Positions 12,401-25,011 of a DNA stretch of 45,220 bases are shown piece after piece; positions within the stretch are counted from its first letter, which is position 1; the number at the start of each line of letters is the position of its first letter. The notes beneath the pieces are model-generated. The model did no database searches. It was not told the origin of the DNA and saw only the letters and a list, made by a program, of their open reading frames with translations. The translations under genes were made by a program, and so were the position numbers. Source of the DNA: Aphanomyces cochlioides (lineage: Eukaryota; Oomycota; Saprolegniomycetes; Saprolegniales; Verrucalvaceae); the NCBI GenBank assembly GCA_019828595.1, contig JAHQRK010000068.1:1-45220 (forward strand), given 5' to 3'.

Positions 12401-15400
12401 GACCAAGTTGATGCTTGGTCGTCCACCACACGAGCATGACACCTTTCAAACATGCCAGACGTGGCGAGTGGGTATCTCGATGGGGTCGAGATGTGCATGT
12501 GGCACGTGGGTACCAAAAGTGGAGAAAAAGTGGCATCGAGATGCATTTTGTGGGGTATGATTGGGACTATCGCGTGTTGATTTCGGACCAAGTTGATGCT
12601 TGGTCGTCCACCACACGAGCATGACACCTTTCAAACATGCCAGACGTGGCGAGTGGGTATCTCGATGGGGTCGAGATGTGCATGTGGCACGTGGGTACCA
12701 AAAGTGGAGAAAAAGTGGCATCGAGATGCATTTTGTGGGGTATGATTGGGACTATCGCGTGTTGATTTCGGACCAAGTTGATGCTTGGTCGTCCACCACA
12801 CGAGCATGACACCTTTCAAACATGCCAGACGTGGCGAGTGGGTATCTCGATGGGGTCGAGATGTGCATGTGGCACGTGGGTACCAAAAGTGGAGAAAAAG
12901 TGGCATCGAGATGCATTTTGTGGGGTATGATTGGGACTATCGCGTGTTGATTTCGGACCAAGTTGATGCTTGGTCGTCCACCACACGAGCATGACACCTT
13001 TCAAACATGCCAGACGTGGCGAGTGGGTATCTCGATGGGGTCGAGATGTGCATGTGGCACGTGGGTACCAAAAGTGGAGAAAAAGTGGCATCGAGATGCA
13101 TTTTGTGGGGTATGATTGGGACTATCGCGTGTTGATTTCGGACCAAGTTGATGCTTGGTCGTCCACCACACGAGCATGACACCTTTCAAACATGCCAGAC
13201 GTGGCGAGTGGGTATCTCGATGGGGTCGAGATGTGCATGTGGCACGTGGGTACCAAAAGTGGAGAAAAAGTGGCATCGAGATGCATTTTGTGGGGTATGA
13301 TTGGGACTATCGCGTGTTGATTTCGGACCAAGTTGATGCTTGGTCGTCCACCACACGAGCATGACACCTTTCAAACATGCCAGACGTGGCGAGTGGGTAT
13401 CTCGATGGGGTCGAGATGTGCATGTGGCACGTGGGTACCAAAAGTGGAGAAAAAGTGGCATCGAGATGCATTTTGTGGGGTATGATTGGGACTATCGCGT
13501 GTTGATTTCGGACCAAGTTGATGCTTGGTCGTCCACCACACGAGCATGACACCTTTCAAACATGCCAGACGTGGCGAGTGGGTATCTCGATGGGGTCGAG
13601 ATGTGCATGTGGCACGTGGGTACCAAAAGTGGAGAAAAAGTGGCATCGAGATGCATTTTGTGGGGTATGATTGGGACTATCGCGTGTTGATTTCGGACCA
13701 AGTTGATGCTTGGTCGTCCACCACACGAGCATGACACCTTTCAAACATGCCAGACGTGGCGAGTGGGTATCTCGATGGGGTCGAGATGTGCATGTGGCAC
13801 GTGGGTACCAAAAGTGGAGAAAAAGTGGCATCGAGATGCATTTTGTGGGGTATGATTGGGACTATCGCGTGTTGATTTCGGACCAAGTTGATGCTTGGTC
13901 GTCCACCACACGAGCATGACACCTTTCAAACATGCCAGACGTGGCGAGTGGGTATCTCGATGGGGTCGAGATGTGCATGTGGCACGTGGGTACCAAAAGT
14001 GGAGAAAAAGTGGCATCGAGATGCATTTTGTGGGGTATGATTGGGACTATCGCGTGTTGATTTCGGACCAAGTTGATGCTTGGTCGTCCACCACACGAGC
14101 ATGACACCTTTCAAACATGCCAGACGTGGCGAGTGGGTATCTCGATGGGGTCGAGATGTGCATGTGGCACGTGGGTACCAAAAGTGGAGAAAAAGTGGCA
14201 TCGAGATGCATTTTGTGGGGTATGATTGGGACTATCGCGTGTTGATTTCGGACCAAGTTGATGCTTGGTCGTCCACCACACGAGCATGACACCTTTCAAA
14301 CATGCCAGACGTGGCGAGTGGGTATCTCGATGGGGTCGAGATGTGCATGTGGCACGTGGGTACCAAAAGTGGAGAAAAAGTGGCATCGAGATGCATTTTG
14401 TGGGGTATGATTGGGACTATCGCGTGTTGATTTCGGACCAAGTTGATGCTTGGTCGTCCACCACACGAGCATGACACCTTTCAAACATGCCAGACGTGGC
14501 GAGTGGGTATCTCGATGGGGTCGAGATGTGCATGTGGCACGTGGGTACCAAAAGTGGAGAAAAAGTGGCATCGAGATGCATTTTGTGGGGTATGATTGGG
14601 ACTATCGCGTGTTGATTTCGGACCAAGTTGATGCTTGGTCGTCCACCACACGAGCATGACACCTTTCAAACATGCCAGACGTGGCGAGTGGGTATCTCGA
14701 TGGGGTCGAGATGTGCATGTGGCACGTGGGTACCAAAAGTGGAGAAAAAGTGGCATCGAGATGCATTTTGTGGGGTATGATTGGGACTATCGCGTGTTGA
14801 TTTCGGACCAAGTTGATGCTTGGTCGTCCACCACACGAGCATGACACCTTTCAAACATGCCAGACGTGGCGAGTGGGTATCTCGATGGGGTCGAGATGTG
14901 CATGTGGCACGTGGGTACCAAAAGTGGAGAAAAAGTGGCATCGAGATGCATTTTGTGGGGTATGATTGGGACTATCGCGTGTTGATTTCGGACCAAGTTG
15001 ATGCTTGGTCGTCCACCACACGAGCATGACACCTTTCAAACATGCCAGACGTGGCGAGTGGGTATCTCGATGGGGTCGAGATGTGCATGTGGCACGTGGG
15101 TACCAAAAGTGGAGAAAAAGTGGCATCGAGATGCATTTTGTGGGGTATGATTGGGACTATCGCGTGTTGATTTCGGACCAAGTTGATGCTTGGTCGTCCA
15201 CCACACGAGCATGACACCTTTCAAACATGCCAGACGTGGCGAGTGGGTATCTCGATGGGGTCGAGATGTGCATGTGGCACGTGGGTACCAAAAGTGGAGA
15301 AAAAGTGGCATCGAGATGCATTTTGTGGGGTATGATTGGGACTATCGCGTGTTGATTTCGGACCAAGTTGATGCTTGGTCGTCCACCACACGAGCATGAC

Positions 15401-18400
15401 ACCTTTCAAACATGCCAGACGTGGCGAGTGGGTATCTCGATGGGGTCGAGATGTGCATGTGGCACGTGGGTACCAAAAGTGGAGAAAAAGTGGCATCGAG
15501 ATGCATTTTGTGGGGTATGATTGGGACTATCGCGTGTTGATTTCGGACCAAGTTGATGCTTGGTCGTCCACCACACGAGCATGACACCTTTCAAACATGC
15601 CAGACGTGGCGAGTGGGTATCTCGATGGGGTCGAGATGTGCATGTGGCACGTGGGTACCAAAAGTGGAGAAAAAGTGGCATCGAGATGCATTTTGTGGGG
15701 TATGATTGGGACTATCGCGTGTTGATTTCGGACCAAGTTGATGCTTGGTCGTCCACCACACGAGCATGACACCTTTCAAACATGCCAGACGTGGCGAGTG
15801 GGTATCTCGATGGGGTCGAGATGTGCATGTGGCACGTGGGTACCAAAAGTGGAGAAAAAGTGGCATCGAGATGCATTTTGTGGGGTATGATTGGGACTAT
15901 CGCGTGTTGATTTCGGACCAAGTTGATGCTTGGTCGTCCACCACACGAGCATGACACCTTTCAAACATGCCAGACGTGGCGAGTGGGTATCTCGATGGGG
16001 TCGAGATGTGCATGTGGCACGTGGGTACCAAAAGTGGAGAAAAAGTGGCATCGAGATGCATTTTGTGGGGTATGATTGGGACTATCGCGTGTTGATTTCG
16101 GACCAAGTTGATGCTTGGTCGTCCACCACACGAGCATGACACCTTTCAAACATGCCAGACGTGGCGAGTGGGTATCTCGATGGGGTCGAGATGTGCATGT
16201 GGCACGTGGGTACCAAAAGTGGAGAAAAAGTGGCATCGAGATGCATTTTGTGGGGTATGATTGGGACTATCGCGTGTTGATTTCGGACCAAGTTGATGCT
16301 TGGTCGTCCACCACACGAGCATGACACCTTTCAAACATGCCAGACGTGGCGAGTGGGTATCTCGATGGGGTCGAGATGTGCATGTGGCACGTGGGTACCA
16401 AAAGTGGAGAAAAAGTGGCATCGAGATGCATTTTGTGGGGTATGATTGGGACTATCGCGTGTTGATTTCGGACCAAGTTGATGCTTGGTCGTCCACCACA
16501 CGAGCATGACACCTTTCAAACATGCCAGACGTGGCGAGTGGGTATCTCGATGGGGTCGAGATGTGCATGTGGCACGTGGGTACCAAAAGTGGAGAAAAAG
16601 TGGCATCGAGATGCATTTTGTGGGGTATGATTGGGACTATCGCGTGTTGATTTCGGACCAAGTTGATGCTTGGTCGTCCACCACACGAGCATGACACCTT
16701 TCAAACATGCCAGACGTGGCGAGTGGGTATCTCGATGGGGTCGAGATGTGCATGTGGCACGTGGGTACCAAAAGTGGAGAAAAAGTGGCATCGAGATGCA
16801 TTTTGTGGGGTATGATTGGGACTATCGCGTGTTGATTTCGGACCAAGTTGATGCTTGGTCGTCCACCACACGAGCATGACACCTTTCAAACATGCCAGAC
16901 GTGGCGAGTGGGTATCTCGATGGGGTCGAGATGTGCATGTGGCACGTGGGTACCAAAAGTGGAGAAAAAGTGGCATCGAGATGCATTTTGTGGGGTATGA
17001 TTGGGACTATCGCGTGTTGATTTCGGACCAAGTTGATGCTTGGTCGTCCACCACACGAGCATGACACCTTTCAAACATGCCAGACGTGGCGAGTGGGTAT
17101 CTCGATGGGGTCGAGATGTGCATGTGGCACGTGGGTACCAAAAGTGGAGAAAAAGTGGCATCGAGATGCATTTTGTGGGGTATGATTGGGACTATCGCGT
17201 GTTGATTTCGGACCAAGTTGATGCTTGGTCGTCCACCACACGAGCATGACACCTTTCAAACATGCCAGACGTGGCGAGTGGGTATCTCGATGGGGTCGAG
17301 ATGTGCATGTGGCACGTGGGTACCAAAAGTGGAGAAAAAGTGGCATCGAGATGCATTTTGTGGGGTATGATTGGGACTATCGCGTGTTGATTTCGGACCA
17401 AGTTGATGCTTGGTCGTCCACCACACGAGCATGACACCTTTCAAACATGCCAGACGTGGCGAGTGGGTATCTCGATGGGGTCGAGATGTGCATGTGGCAC
17501 GTGGGTACCAAAAGTGGAGAAAAAGTGGCATCGAGATGCATTTTGTGGGGTATGATTGGGACTATCGCGTGTTGATTTCGGACCAAGTTGATGCTTGGTC
17601 GTCCACCACACGAGCATGACACCTTTCAAACATGCCAGACGTGGCGAGTGGGTATCTCGATGGGGTCGAGATGTGCATGTGGCACGTGGGTACCAAAAGT
17701 GGAGAAAAAGTGGCATCGAGATGCATTTTGTGGGGTATGATTGGGACTATCGCGTGTTGATTTCGGACCAAGTTGATGCTTGGTCGTCCACCACACGAGC
17801 ATGACACCTTTCAAACATGCCAGACGTGGCGAGTGGGTATCTCGATGGGGTCGAGATGTGCATGTGGCACGTGGGTACCAAAAGTGGAGAAAAAGTGGCA
17901 TCGAGATGCATTTTGTGGGGTATGATTGGGACTATCGCGTGTTGATTTCGGACCAAGTTGATGCTTGGTCGTCCACCACACGAGCATGACACCTTTCAAA
18001 CATGCCAGACGTGGCGAGTGGGTATCTCGATGGGGTCGAGATGTGCATGTGGCACGTGGGTACCAAAAGTGGAGAAAAAGTGGCATCGAGATGCATTTTG
18101 TGGGGTATGATTGGGACTATCGCGTGTTGATTTCGGACCAAGTTGATGCTTGGTCGTCCACCACACGAGCATGACACCTTTCAAACATGCCAGACGTGGC
18201 GAGTGGGTATCTCGATGGGGTCGAGATGTGCATGTGGCACGTGGGTACCAAAAGTGGAGAAAAAGTGGCATCGAGATGCATTTTGTGGGGTATGATTGGG
18301 ACTATCGCGTGTTGATTTCGGACCAAGTTGATGCTTGGTCGTCCACCACACGAGCATGACACCTTTCAAACATGCCAGACGTGGCGAGTGGGTATCTCGA

Positions 18401-21400
18401 TGGGGTCGAGATGTGCATGTGGCACGTGGGTACCAAAAGTGGAGAAAAAGTGGCATCGAGATGCATTTTGTGGGGTATGATTGGGACTATCGCGTGTTGA
18501 TTTCGGACCAAGTTGATGCTTGGTCGTCCACCACACGAGCATGACACCTTTCAAACATGCCAGACGTGGCGAGTGGGTATCTCGATGGGGTCGAGATGTG
18601 CATGTGGCACGTGGGTACCAAAAGTGGAGAAAAAGTGGCATCGAGATGCATTTTGTGGGGTATGATTGGGACTATCGCGTGTTGATTTCGGACCAAGTTG
18701 ATGCTTGGTCGTCCACCACACGAGCATGACACCTTTCAAACATGCCAGACGTGGCGAGTGGGTATCTCGATGGGGTCGAGATGTGCATGTGGCACGTGGG
18801 TACCAAAAGTGGAGAAAAAGTGGCATCGAGATGCATTTTGTGGGGTATGATTGGGACTATCGCGTGTTGATTTCGGACCAAGTTGATGCTTGGTCGTCCA
18901 CCACACGAGCATGACACCTTTCAAACATGCCAGACGTGGCGAGTGGGTATCTCGATGGGGTCGAGATGTGCATGTGGCACGTGGGTACCAAAAGTGGAGA
19001 AAAAGTGGCATCGAGATGCATTTTGTGGGGTATGATTGGGACTATCGCGTGTTGATTTCGGACCAAGTTGATGCTTGGTCGTCCACCACACGAGCATGAC
19101 ACCTTTCAAACATGCCAGACGTGGCGAGTGGGTATCTCGATGGGGTCGAGATGTGCATGTGGCACGTGGGTACCAAAAGTGGAGAAAAAGTGGCATCGAG
19201 ATGCATTTTGTGGGGTATGATTGGGACTATCGCGTGTTGATTTCGGACCAAGTTGATGCTTGGTCGTCCACCACACGAGCATGACACCTTTCAAACATGC
19301 CAGACGTGGCGAGTGGGTATCTCGATGGGGTCGAGATGTGCATGTGGCACGTGGGTACCAAAAGTGGAGAAAAAGTGGCATCGAGATGCATTTTGTGGGG
19401 TATGATTGGGACTATCGCGTGTTGATTTCGGACCAAGTTGATGCTTGGTCGTCCACCACACGAGCATGACACCTTTCAAACATGCCAGACGTGGCGAGTG
19501 GGTATCTCGATGGGGTCGAGATGTGCATGTGGCACGTGGGTACCAAAAGTGGAGAAAAAGTGGCATCGAGATGCATTTTGTGGGGTATGATTGGGACTAT
19601 CGCGTGTTGATTTCGGACCAAGTTGATGCTTGGTCGTCCACCACACGAGCATGACACCTTTCAAACATGCCAGACGTGGCGAGTGGGTATCTCGATGGGG
19701 TCGAGATGTGCATGTGGCACGTGGGTACCAAAAGTGGAGAAAAAGTGGCATCGAGATGCATTTTGTGGGGTATGATTGGGACTATCGCGTGTTGATTTCG
19801 GACCAAGTTGATGCTTGGTCGTCCACCACACGAGCATGACACCTTTCAAACATGCCAGACGTGGCGAGTGGGTATCTCGATGGGGTCGAGATGTGCATGT
19901 GGCACGTGGGTACCAAAAGTGGAGAAAAAGTGGCATCGAGATGCATTTTGTGGGGTATGATTGGGACTATCGCGTGTTGATTTCGGACCAAGTTGATGCT
20001 TGGTCGTCCACCACACGAGCATGACACCTTTCAAACATGCCAGACGTGGCGAGTGGGTATCTCGATGGGGTCGAGATGTGCATGTGGCACGTGGGTACCA
20101 AAAGTGGAGAAAAAGTGGCATCGAGATGCATTTTGTGGGGTATGATTGGGACTATCGCGTGTTGATTTCGGACCAAGTTGATGCTTGGTCGTCCACCACA
20201 CGAGCATGACACCTTTCAAACATGCCAGACGTGGCGAGTGGGTATCTCGATGGGGTCGAGATGTGCATGTGGCACGTGGGTACCAAAAGTGGAGAAAAAG
20301 TGGCATCGAGATGCATTTTGTGGGGTATGATTGGGACTATCGCGTGTTGATTTCGGACCAAGTTGATGCTTGGTCGTCCACCACACGAGCATGACACCTT
20401 TCAAACATGCCAGACGTGGCGAGTGGGTATCTCGATGGGGTCGAGATGTGCATGTGGCACGTGGGTACCAAAAGTGGAGAAAAAGTGGCATCGAGATGCA
20501 TTTTGTGGGGTATGATTGGGACTATCGCGTGTTGATTTCGGACCAAGTTGATGCTTGGTCGTCCACCACACGAGCATGACACCTTTCAAACATGCCAGAC
20601 GTGGCGAGTGGGTATCTCGATGGGGTCGAGATGTGCATGTGGCACGTGGGTACCAAAAGTGGAGAAAAAGTGGCATCGAGATGCATTTTGTGGGGTATGA
20701 TTGGGACTATCGCGTGTTGATTTCGGACCAAGTTGATGCTTGGTCGTCCACCACACGAGCATGACACCTTTCAAACATGCCAGACGTGGCGAGTGGGTAT
20801 CTCGATGGGGTCGAGATGTGCATGTGGCACGTGGGTACCAAAAGTGGAGAAAAAGTGGCATCGAGATGCATTTTGTGGGGTATGATTGGGACTATCGCGT
20901 GTTGATTTCGGACCAAGTTGATGCTTGGTCGTCCACCACACGAGCATGACACCTTTCAAACATGCCAGACGTGGCGAGTGGGTATCTCGATGGGGTCGAG
21001 ATGTGCATGTGGCACGTGGGTACCAAAAGTGGAGAAAAAGTGGCATCGAGATGCATTTTGTGGGGTATGATTGGGACTATCGCGTGTTGATTTCGGACCA
21101 AGTTGATGCTTGGTCGTCCACCACACGAGCATGACACCTTTCAAACATGCCAGACGTGGCGAGTGGGTATCTCGATGGGGTCGAGATGTGCATGTGGCAC
21201 GTGGGTACCAAAAGTGGAGAAAAAGTGGCATCGAGATGCATTTTGTGGGGTATGATTGGGACTATCGCGTGTTGATTTCGGACCAAGTTGATGCTTGGTC
21301 GTCCACCACACGAGCATGACACCTTTCAAACATGCCAGACGTGGCGAGTGGGTATCTCGATGGGGTCGAGATGTGCATGTGGCACGTGGGTACCAAAAGT

Positions 21401-24400
21401 GGAGAAAAAGTGGCATCGAGATGCATTTTGTGGGGTATGATTGGGACTATCGCGTGTTGATTTCGGACCAAGTTGATGCTTGGTCGTCCACCACACGAGC
21501 ATGACACCTTTCAAACATGCCAGACGTGGCGAGTGGGTATCTCGATGGGGTCGAGATGTGCATGTGGCACGTGGGTACCAAAAGTGGAGAAAAAGTGGCA
21601 TCGAGATGCATTTTGTGGGGTATGATTGGGACTATCGCGTGTTGATTTCGGACCAAGTTGATGCTTGGTCGTCCACCACACGAGCATGACACCTTTCAAA
21701 CATGCCAGACGTGGCGAGTGGGTATCTCGATGGGGTCGAGATGTGCATGTGGCACGTGGGTACCAAAAGTGGAGAAAAAGTGGCATCGAGATGCATTTTG
21801 TGGGGTATGATTGGGACTATCGCGTGTTGATTTCGGACCAAGTTGATGCTTGGTCGTCCACCACACGAGCATGACACCTTTCAAACATGCCAGACGTGGC
21901 GAGTGGGTATCTCGATGGGGTCGAGATGTGCATGTGGCACGTGGGTACCAAAAGTGGAGAAAAAGTGGCATCGAGATGCATTTTGTGGGGTATGATTGGG
22001 ACTATCGCGTGTTGATTTCGGACCAAGTTGATGCTTGGTCGTCCACCACACGAGCATGACACCTTTCAAACATGCCAGACGTGGCGAGTGGGTATCTCGA
22101 TGGGGTCGAGATGTGCATGTGGCACGTGGGTACCAAAAGTGGAGAAAAAGTGGCATCGAGATGCATTTTGTGGGGTATGATTGGGACTATCGCGTGTTGA
22201 TTTCGGACCAAGTTGATGCTTGGTCGTCCACCACACGAGCATGACACCTTTCAAACATGCCAGACGTGGCGAGTGGGTATCTCGATGGGGTCGAGATGTG
22301 CATGTGGCACGTGGGTACCAAAAGTGGAGAAAAAGTGGCATCGAGATGCATTTTGTGGGGTATGATTGGGACTATCGCGTGTTGATTTCGGACCAAGTTG
22401 ATGCTTGGTCGTCCACCACACGAGCATGACACCTTTCAAACATGCCAGACGTGGCGAGTGGGTATCTCGATGGGGTCGAGATGTGCATGTGGCACGTGGG
22501 TACCAAAAGTGGAGAAAAAGTGGCATCGAGATGCATTTTGTGGGGTATGATTGGGACTATCGCGTGTTGATTTCGGACCAAGTTGATGCTTGGTCGTCCA
22601 CCACACGAGCATGACACCTTTCAAACATGCCAGACGTGGCGAGTGGGTATCTCGATGGGGTCGAGATGTGCATGTGGCACGTGGGTACCAAAAGTGGAGA
22701 AAAAGTGGCATCGAGATGCATTTTGTGGGGTATGATTGGGACTATCGCGTGTTGATTTCGGACCAAGTTGATGCTTGGTCGTCCACCACACGAGCATGAC
22801 ACCTTTCAAACATGCCAGACGTGGCGAGTGGGTATCTCGATGGGGTCGAGATGTGCATGTGGCACGTGGGTACCAAAAGTGGAGAAAAAGTGGCATCGAG
22901 ATGCATTTTGTGGGGTATGATTGGGACTATCGCGTGTTGATTTCGGACCAAGTTGATGCTTGGTCGTCCACCACACGAGCATGACACCTTTCAAACATGC
23001 CAGACGTGGCGAGTGGGTATCTCGATGGGGTCGAGATGTGCATGTGGCACGTGGGTACCAAAAGTGGAGAAAAAGTGGCATCGAGATGCATTTTGTGGGG
23101 TATGATTGGGACTATCGCGTGTTGATTTCGGACCAAGTTGATGCTTGGTCGTCCACCACACGAGCATGACACCTTTCAAACATGCCAGACGTGGCGAGTG
23201 GGTATCTCGATGGGGTCGAGATGTGCATGTGGCACGTGGGTACCAAAAGTGGAGAAAAAGTGGCATCGAGATGCATTTTGTGGGGTATGATTGGGACTAT
23301 CGCGTGTTGATTTCGGACCAAGTTGATGCTTGGTCGTCCACCACACGAGCATGACACCTTTCAAACATGCCAGACGTGGCGAGTGGGTATCTCGATGGGG
23401 TCGAGATGTGCATGTGGCACGTGGGTACCAAAAGTGGAGAAAAAGTGGCATCGAGATGCATTTTGTGGGGTATGATTGGGACTATCGCGTGTTGATTTCG
23501 GACCAAGTTGATGCTTGGTCGTCCACCACACGAGCATGACACCTTTCAAACATGCCAGACGTGGCGAGTGGGTATCTCGATGGGGTCGAGATGTGCATGT
23601 GGCACGTGGGTACCAAAAGTGGAGAAAAAGTGGCATCGAGATGCATTTTGTGGGGTATGATTGGGACTATCGCGTGTTGATTTCGGACCAAGTTGATGCT
23701 TGGTCGTCCACCACACGAGCATGACACCTTTCAAACATGCCAGACGTGGCGAGTGGGTATCTCGATGGGGTCGAGATGTGCATGTGGCACGTGGGTACCA
23801 AAAGTGGAGAAAAAGTGGCATCGAGATGCATTTTGTGGGGTATGATTGGGACTATCGCGTGTTGATTTCGGACCAAGTTGATGCTTGGTCGTCCACCACA
23901 CGAGCATGACACCTTTCAAACATGCCAGACGTGGCGAGTGGGTATCTCGATGGGGTCGAGATGTGCATGTGGCACGTGGGTACCAAAAGTGGAGAAAAAG
24001 TGGCATCGAGATGCATTTTGTGGGGTATGATTGGGACTATCGCGTGTTGATTTCGGACCAAGTTGATGCTTGGTCGTCCACCACACGAGCATGACACCTT
24101 TCAAACATGCCAGACGTGGCGAGTGGGTATCTCGATGGGGTCGAGATGTGCATGTGGCACGTGGGTACCAAAAGTGGAGAAAAAGTGGCATCGAGATGCA
24201 TTTTGTGGGGTATGATTGGGACTATCGCGTGTTGATTTCGGACCAAGTTGATGCTTGGTCGTCCACCACACGAGCATGACACCTTTCAAACATGCCAGAC
24301 GTGGCGAGTGGGTATCTCGATGGGGTCGAGATGTGCATGTGGCACGTGGGTACCAAAAGTGGAGAAAAAGTGGCATCGAGATGCATTTTGTGGGGTATGA

Positions 24401-24901
24401 TTGGGACTATCGCGTGTTGATTTCGGACCAAGTTGATGCTTGGTCGTCCACCACACGAGCATGACACCTTTCAAACATGCCAGACGTGGCGAGTGGGTAT
24501 CTCGATGGGGTCGAGATGTGCATGTGGCACGTGGGTACCAAAAGTGGAGAAAAAGTGGCATCGAGATGCATTTTGTGGGGTATGATTGGGACTATCGCGT
24601 GTTGATTTCGGACCAAGTTGATGCTTGGTCGTCCACCACACGAGCATGACACCTTTCAAACATGCCAGACGTGGCGAGTGGGTATCTCGATGGGGTCGAG
24701 ATGTGCATGTGGCACGTGGGTACCAAAAGTGGAGAAAAAGTGGCATCGAGATGCATTTTGTGGGGTATGATTGGGACTATCGCGTGTTGATTTCGGACCA
24801 AGTTGATGCTTGGTCGTCCACCACACGAGCATGACACCTTTCAAACATGCCAGACGTGGCGAGTGGGTATCTCGATGGGGTCGAGATGTGCATGTGGCAC
24901 G

Positions 24902-24918
24902 TGGGTACCAAAAGTGGA
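24902..24918 (+). repeat. 17-bp direct repeat left of the AT-rich segment (copy 1)
   Basis: TGGGTACCAAAAGTGGA is part of every monomer (unit 108-124). In segment-bearing monomers it occurs twice, 93 bp apart, here and at 24995-25011. It is the natural substrate for precise loss of the segment by slippage or recombination, and would equally fit a target-site duplication. Confidence 0.85.
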
Positions 24919-24995
24919 TTAAATGAGTTGTATTAACCTTATTTTTGAGCAAAGGCCCTAATGACTTACTAATTTGCCTCGTACTGTATAAATAT
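24919..24995 (+). repeat. AT-rich segment, copy 1 (full length)
   Basis: This 77-bp stretch (30% GC, against 51% in the monomer) has no similarity I can see to the rest of the unit. It lies after unit position 124, between two copies of the direct repeat TGGGTACCAAAAGTGGA at 24902-24918 and 24995-25011; the final T is shared with the second repeat. Net gain is 93 bp, one unique segment plus one repeat copy. The 3' end reads GTATAAATAT. There are no terminal inverted repeats, no A tail and no open frame of note. It could be a small insertion with a target duplication, or the remnant of a longer ancestral monomer from which other copies lost 93 bp by recombination between the direct repeats. 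Confidence 0.9.
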
Positions 24996-25011
24996 GGGTA
25001 CCAAAAGTGGA
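24995..25011 (+). repeat. 17-bp direct repeat right of the AT-rich segment (copy 1)
   Basis: Exact second copy of the repeat at 24902-24918. The same arrangement is present at segment copies 2, 3, 4, 5 and 8. It is truncated on the right at copy 6, and on the left at copy 7. Confidence 0.85.

Larger units (their letters stand above)
375..24794. repeat. Homogeneous block: 132 consecutive canonical 185-bp monomers
   Basis: Monomer starts fall at exactly 375 + 185n for 132 full units, and I found no substitution or indel among them. Conceptual translations in one + frame and two - frames, which together cover the whole unit, are also identical from copy to copy. That leaves almost no room for a hidden base change. 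Such identity over 24.4 kb implies very recent amplification or strong ongoing homogenisation (unequal exchange, gene conversion or rolling-circle amplification of a small template). It could also be produced by an assembler extending through an unresolved repeat. There is no AT-rich segment in this block, unlike the right half. Confidence 0.93.

Noticed and set aside
375..24794. Repeated open reading frames of 69, 81 and 91 aa on both strands of every monomer
   Set aside because: They are the same overlapping peptides at 185-bp intervals on both strands, with no ribosome-binding or promoter context and no recognisable domain. 185 is not divisible by three, so frames shift from unit to unit. 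They reflect sparse stop codons in a satellite.
24919..24995. AT-rich segment as a complete DNA transposon or SINE
   Set aside because: No terminal inverted repeats, no internal Pol III promoter boxes that I can see and no A tail. The flanking direct repeats are equally explained by deletion in an ancestral unit.
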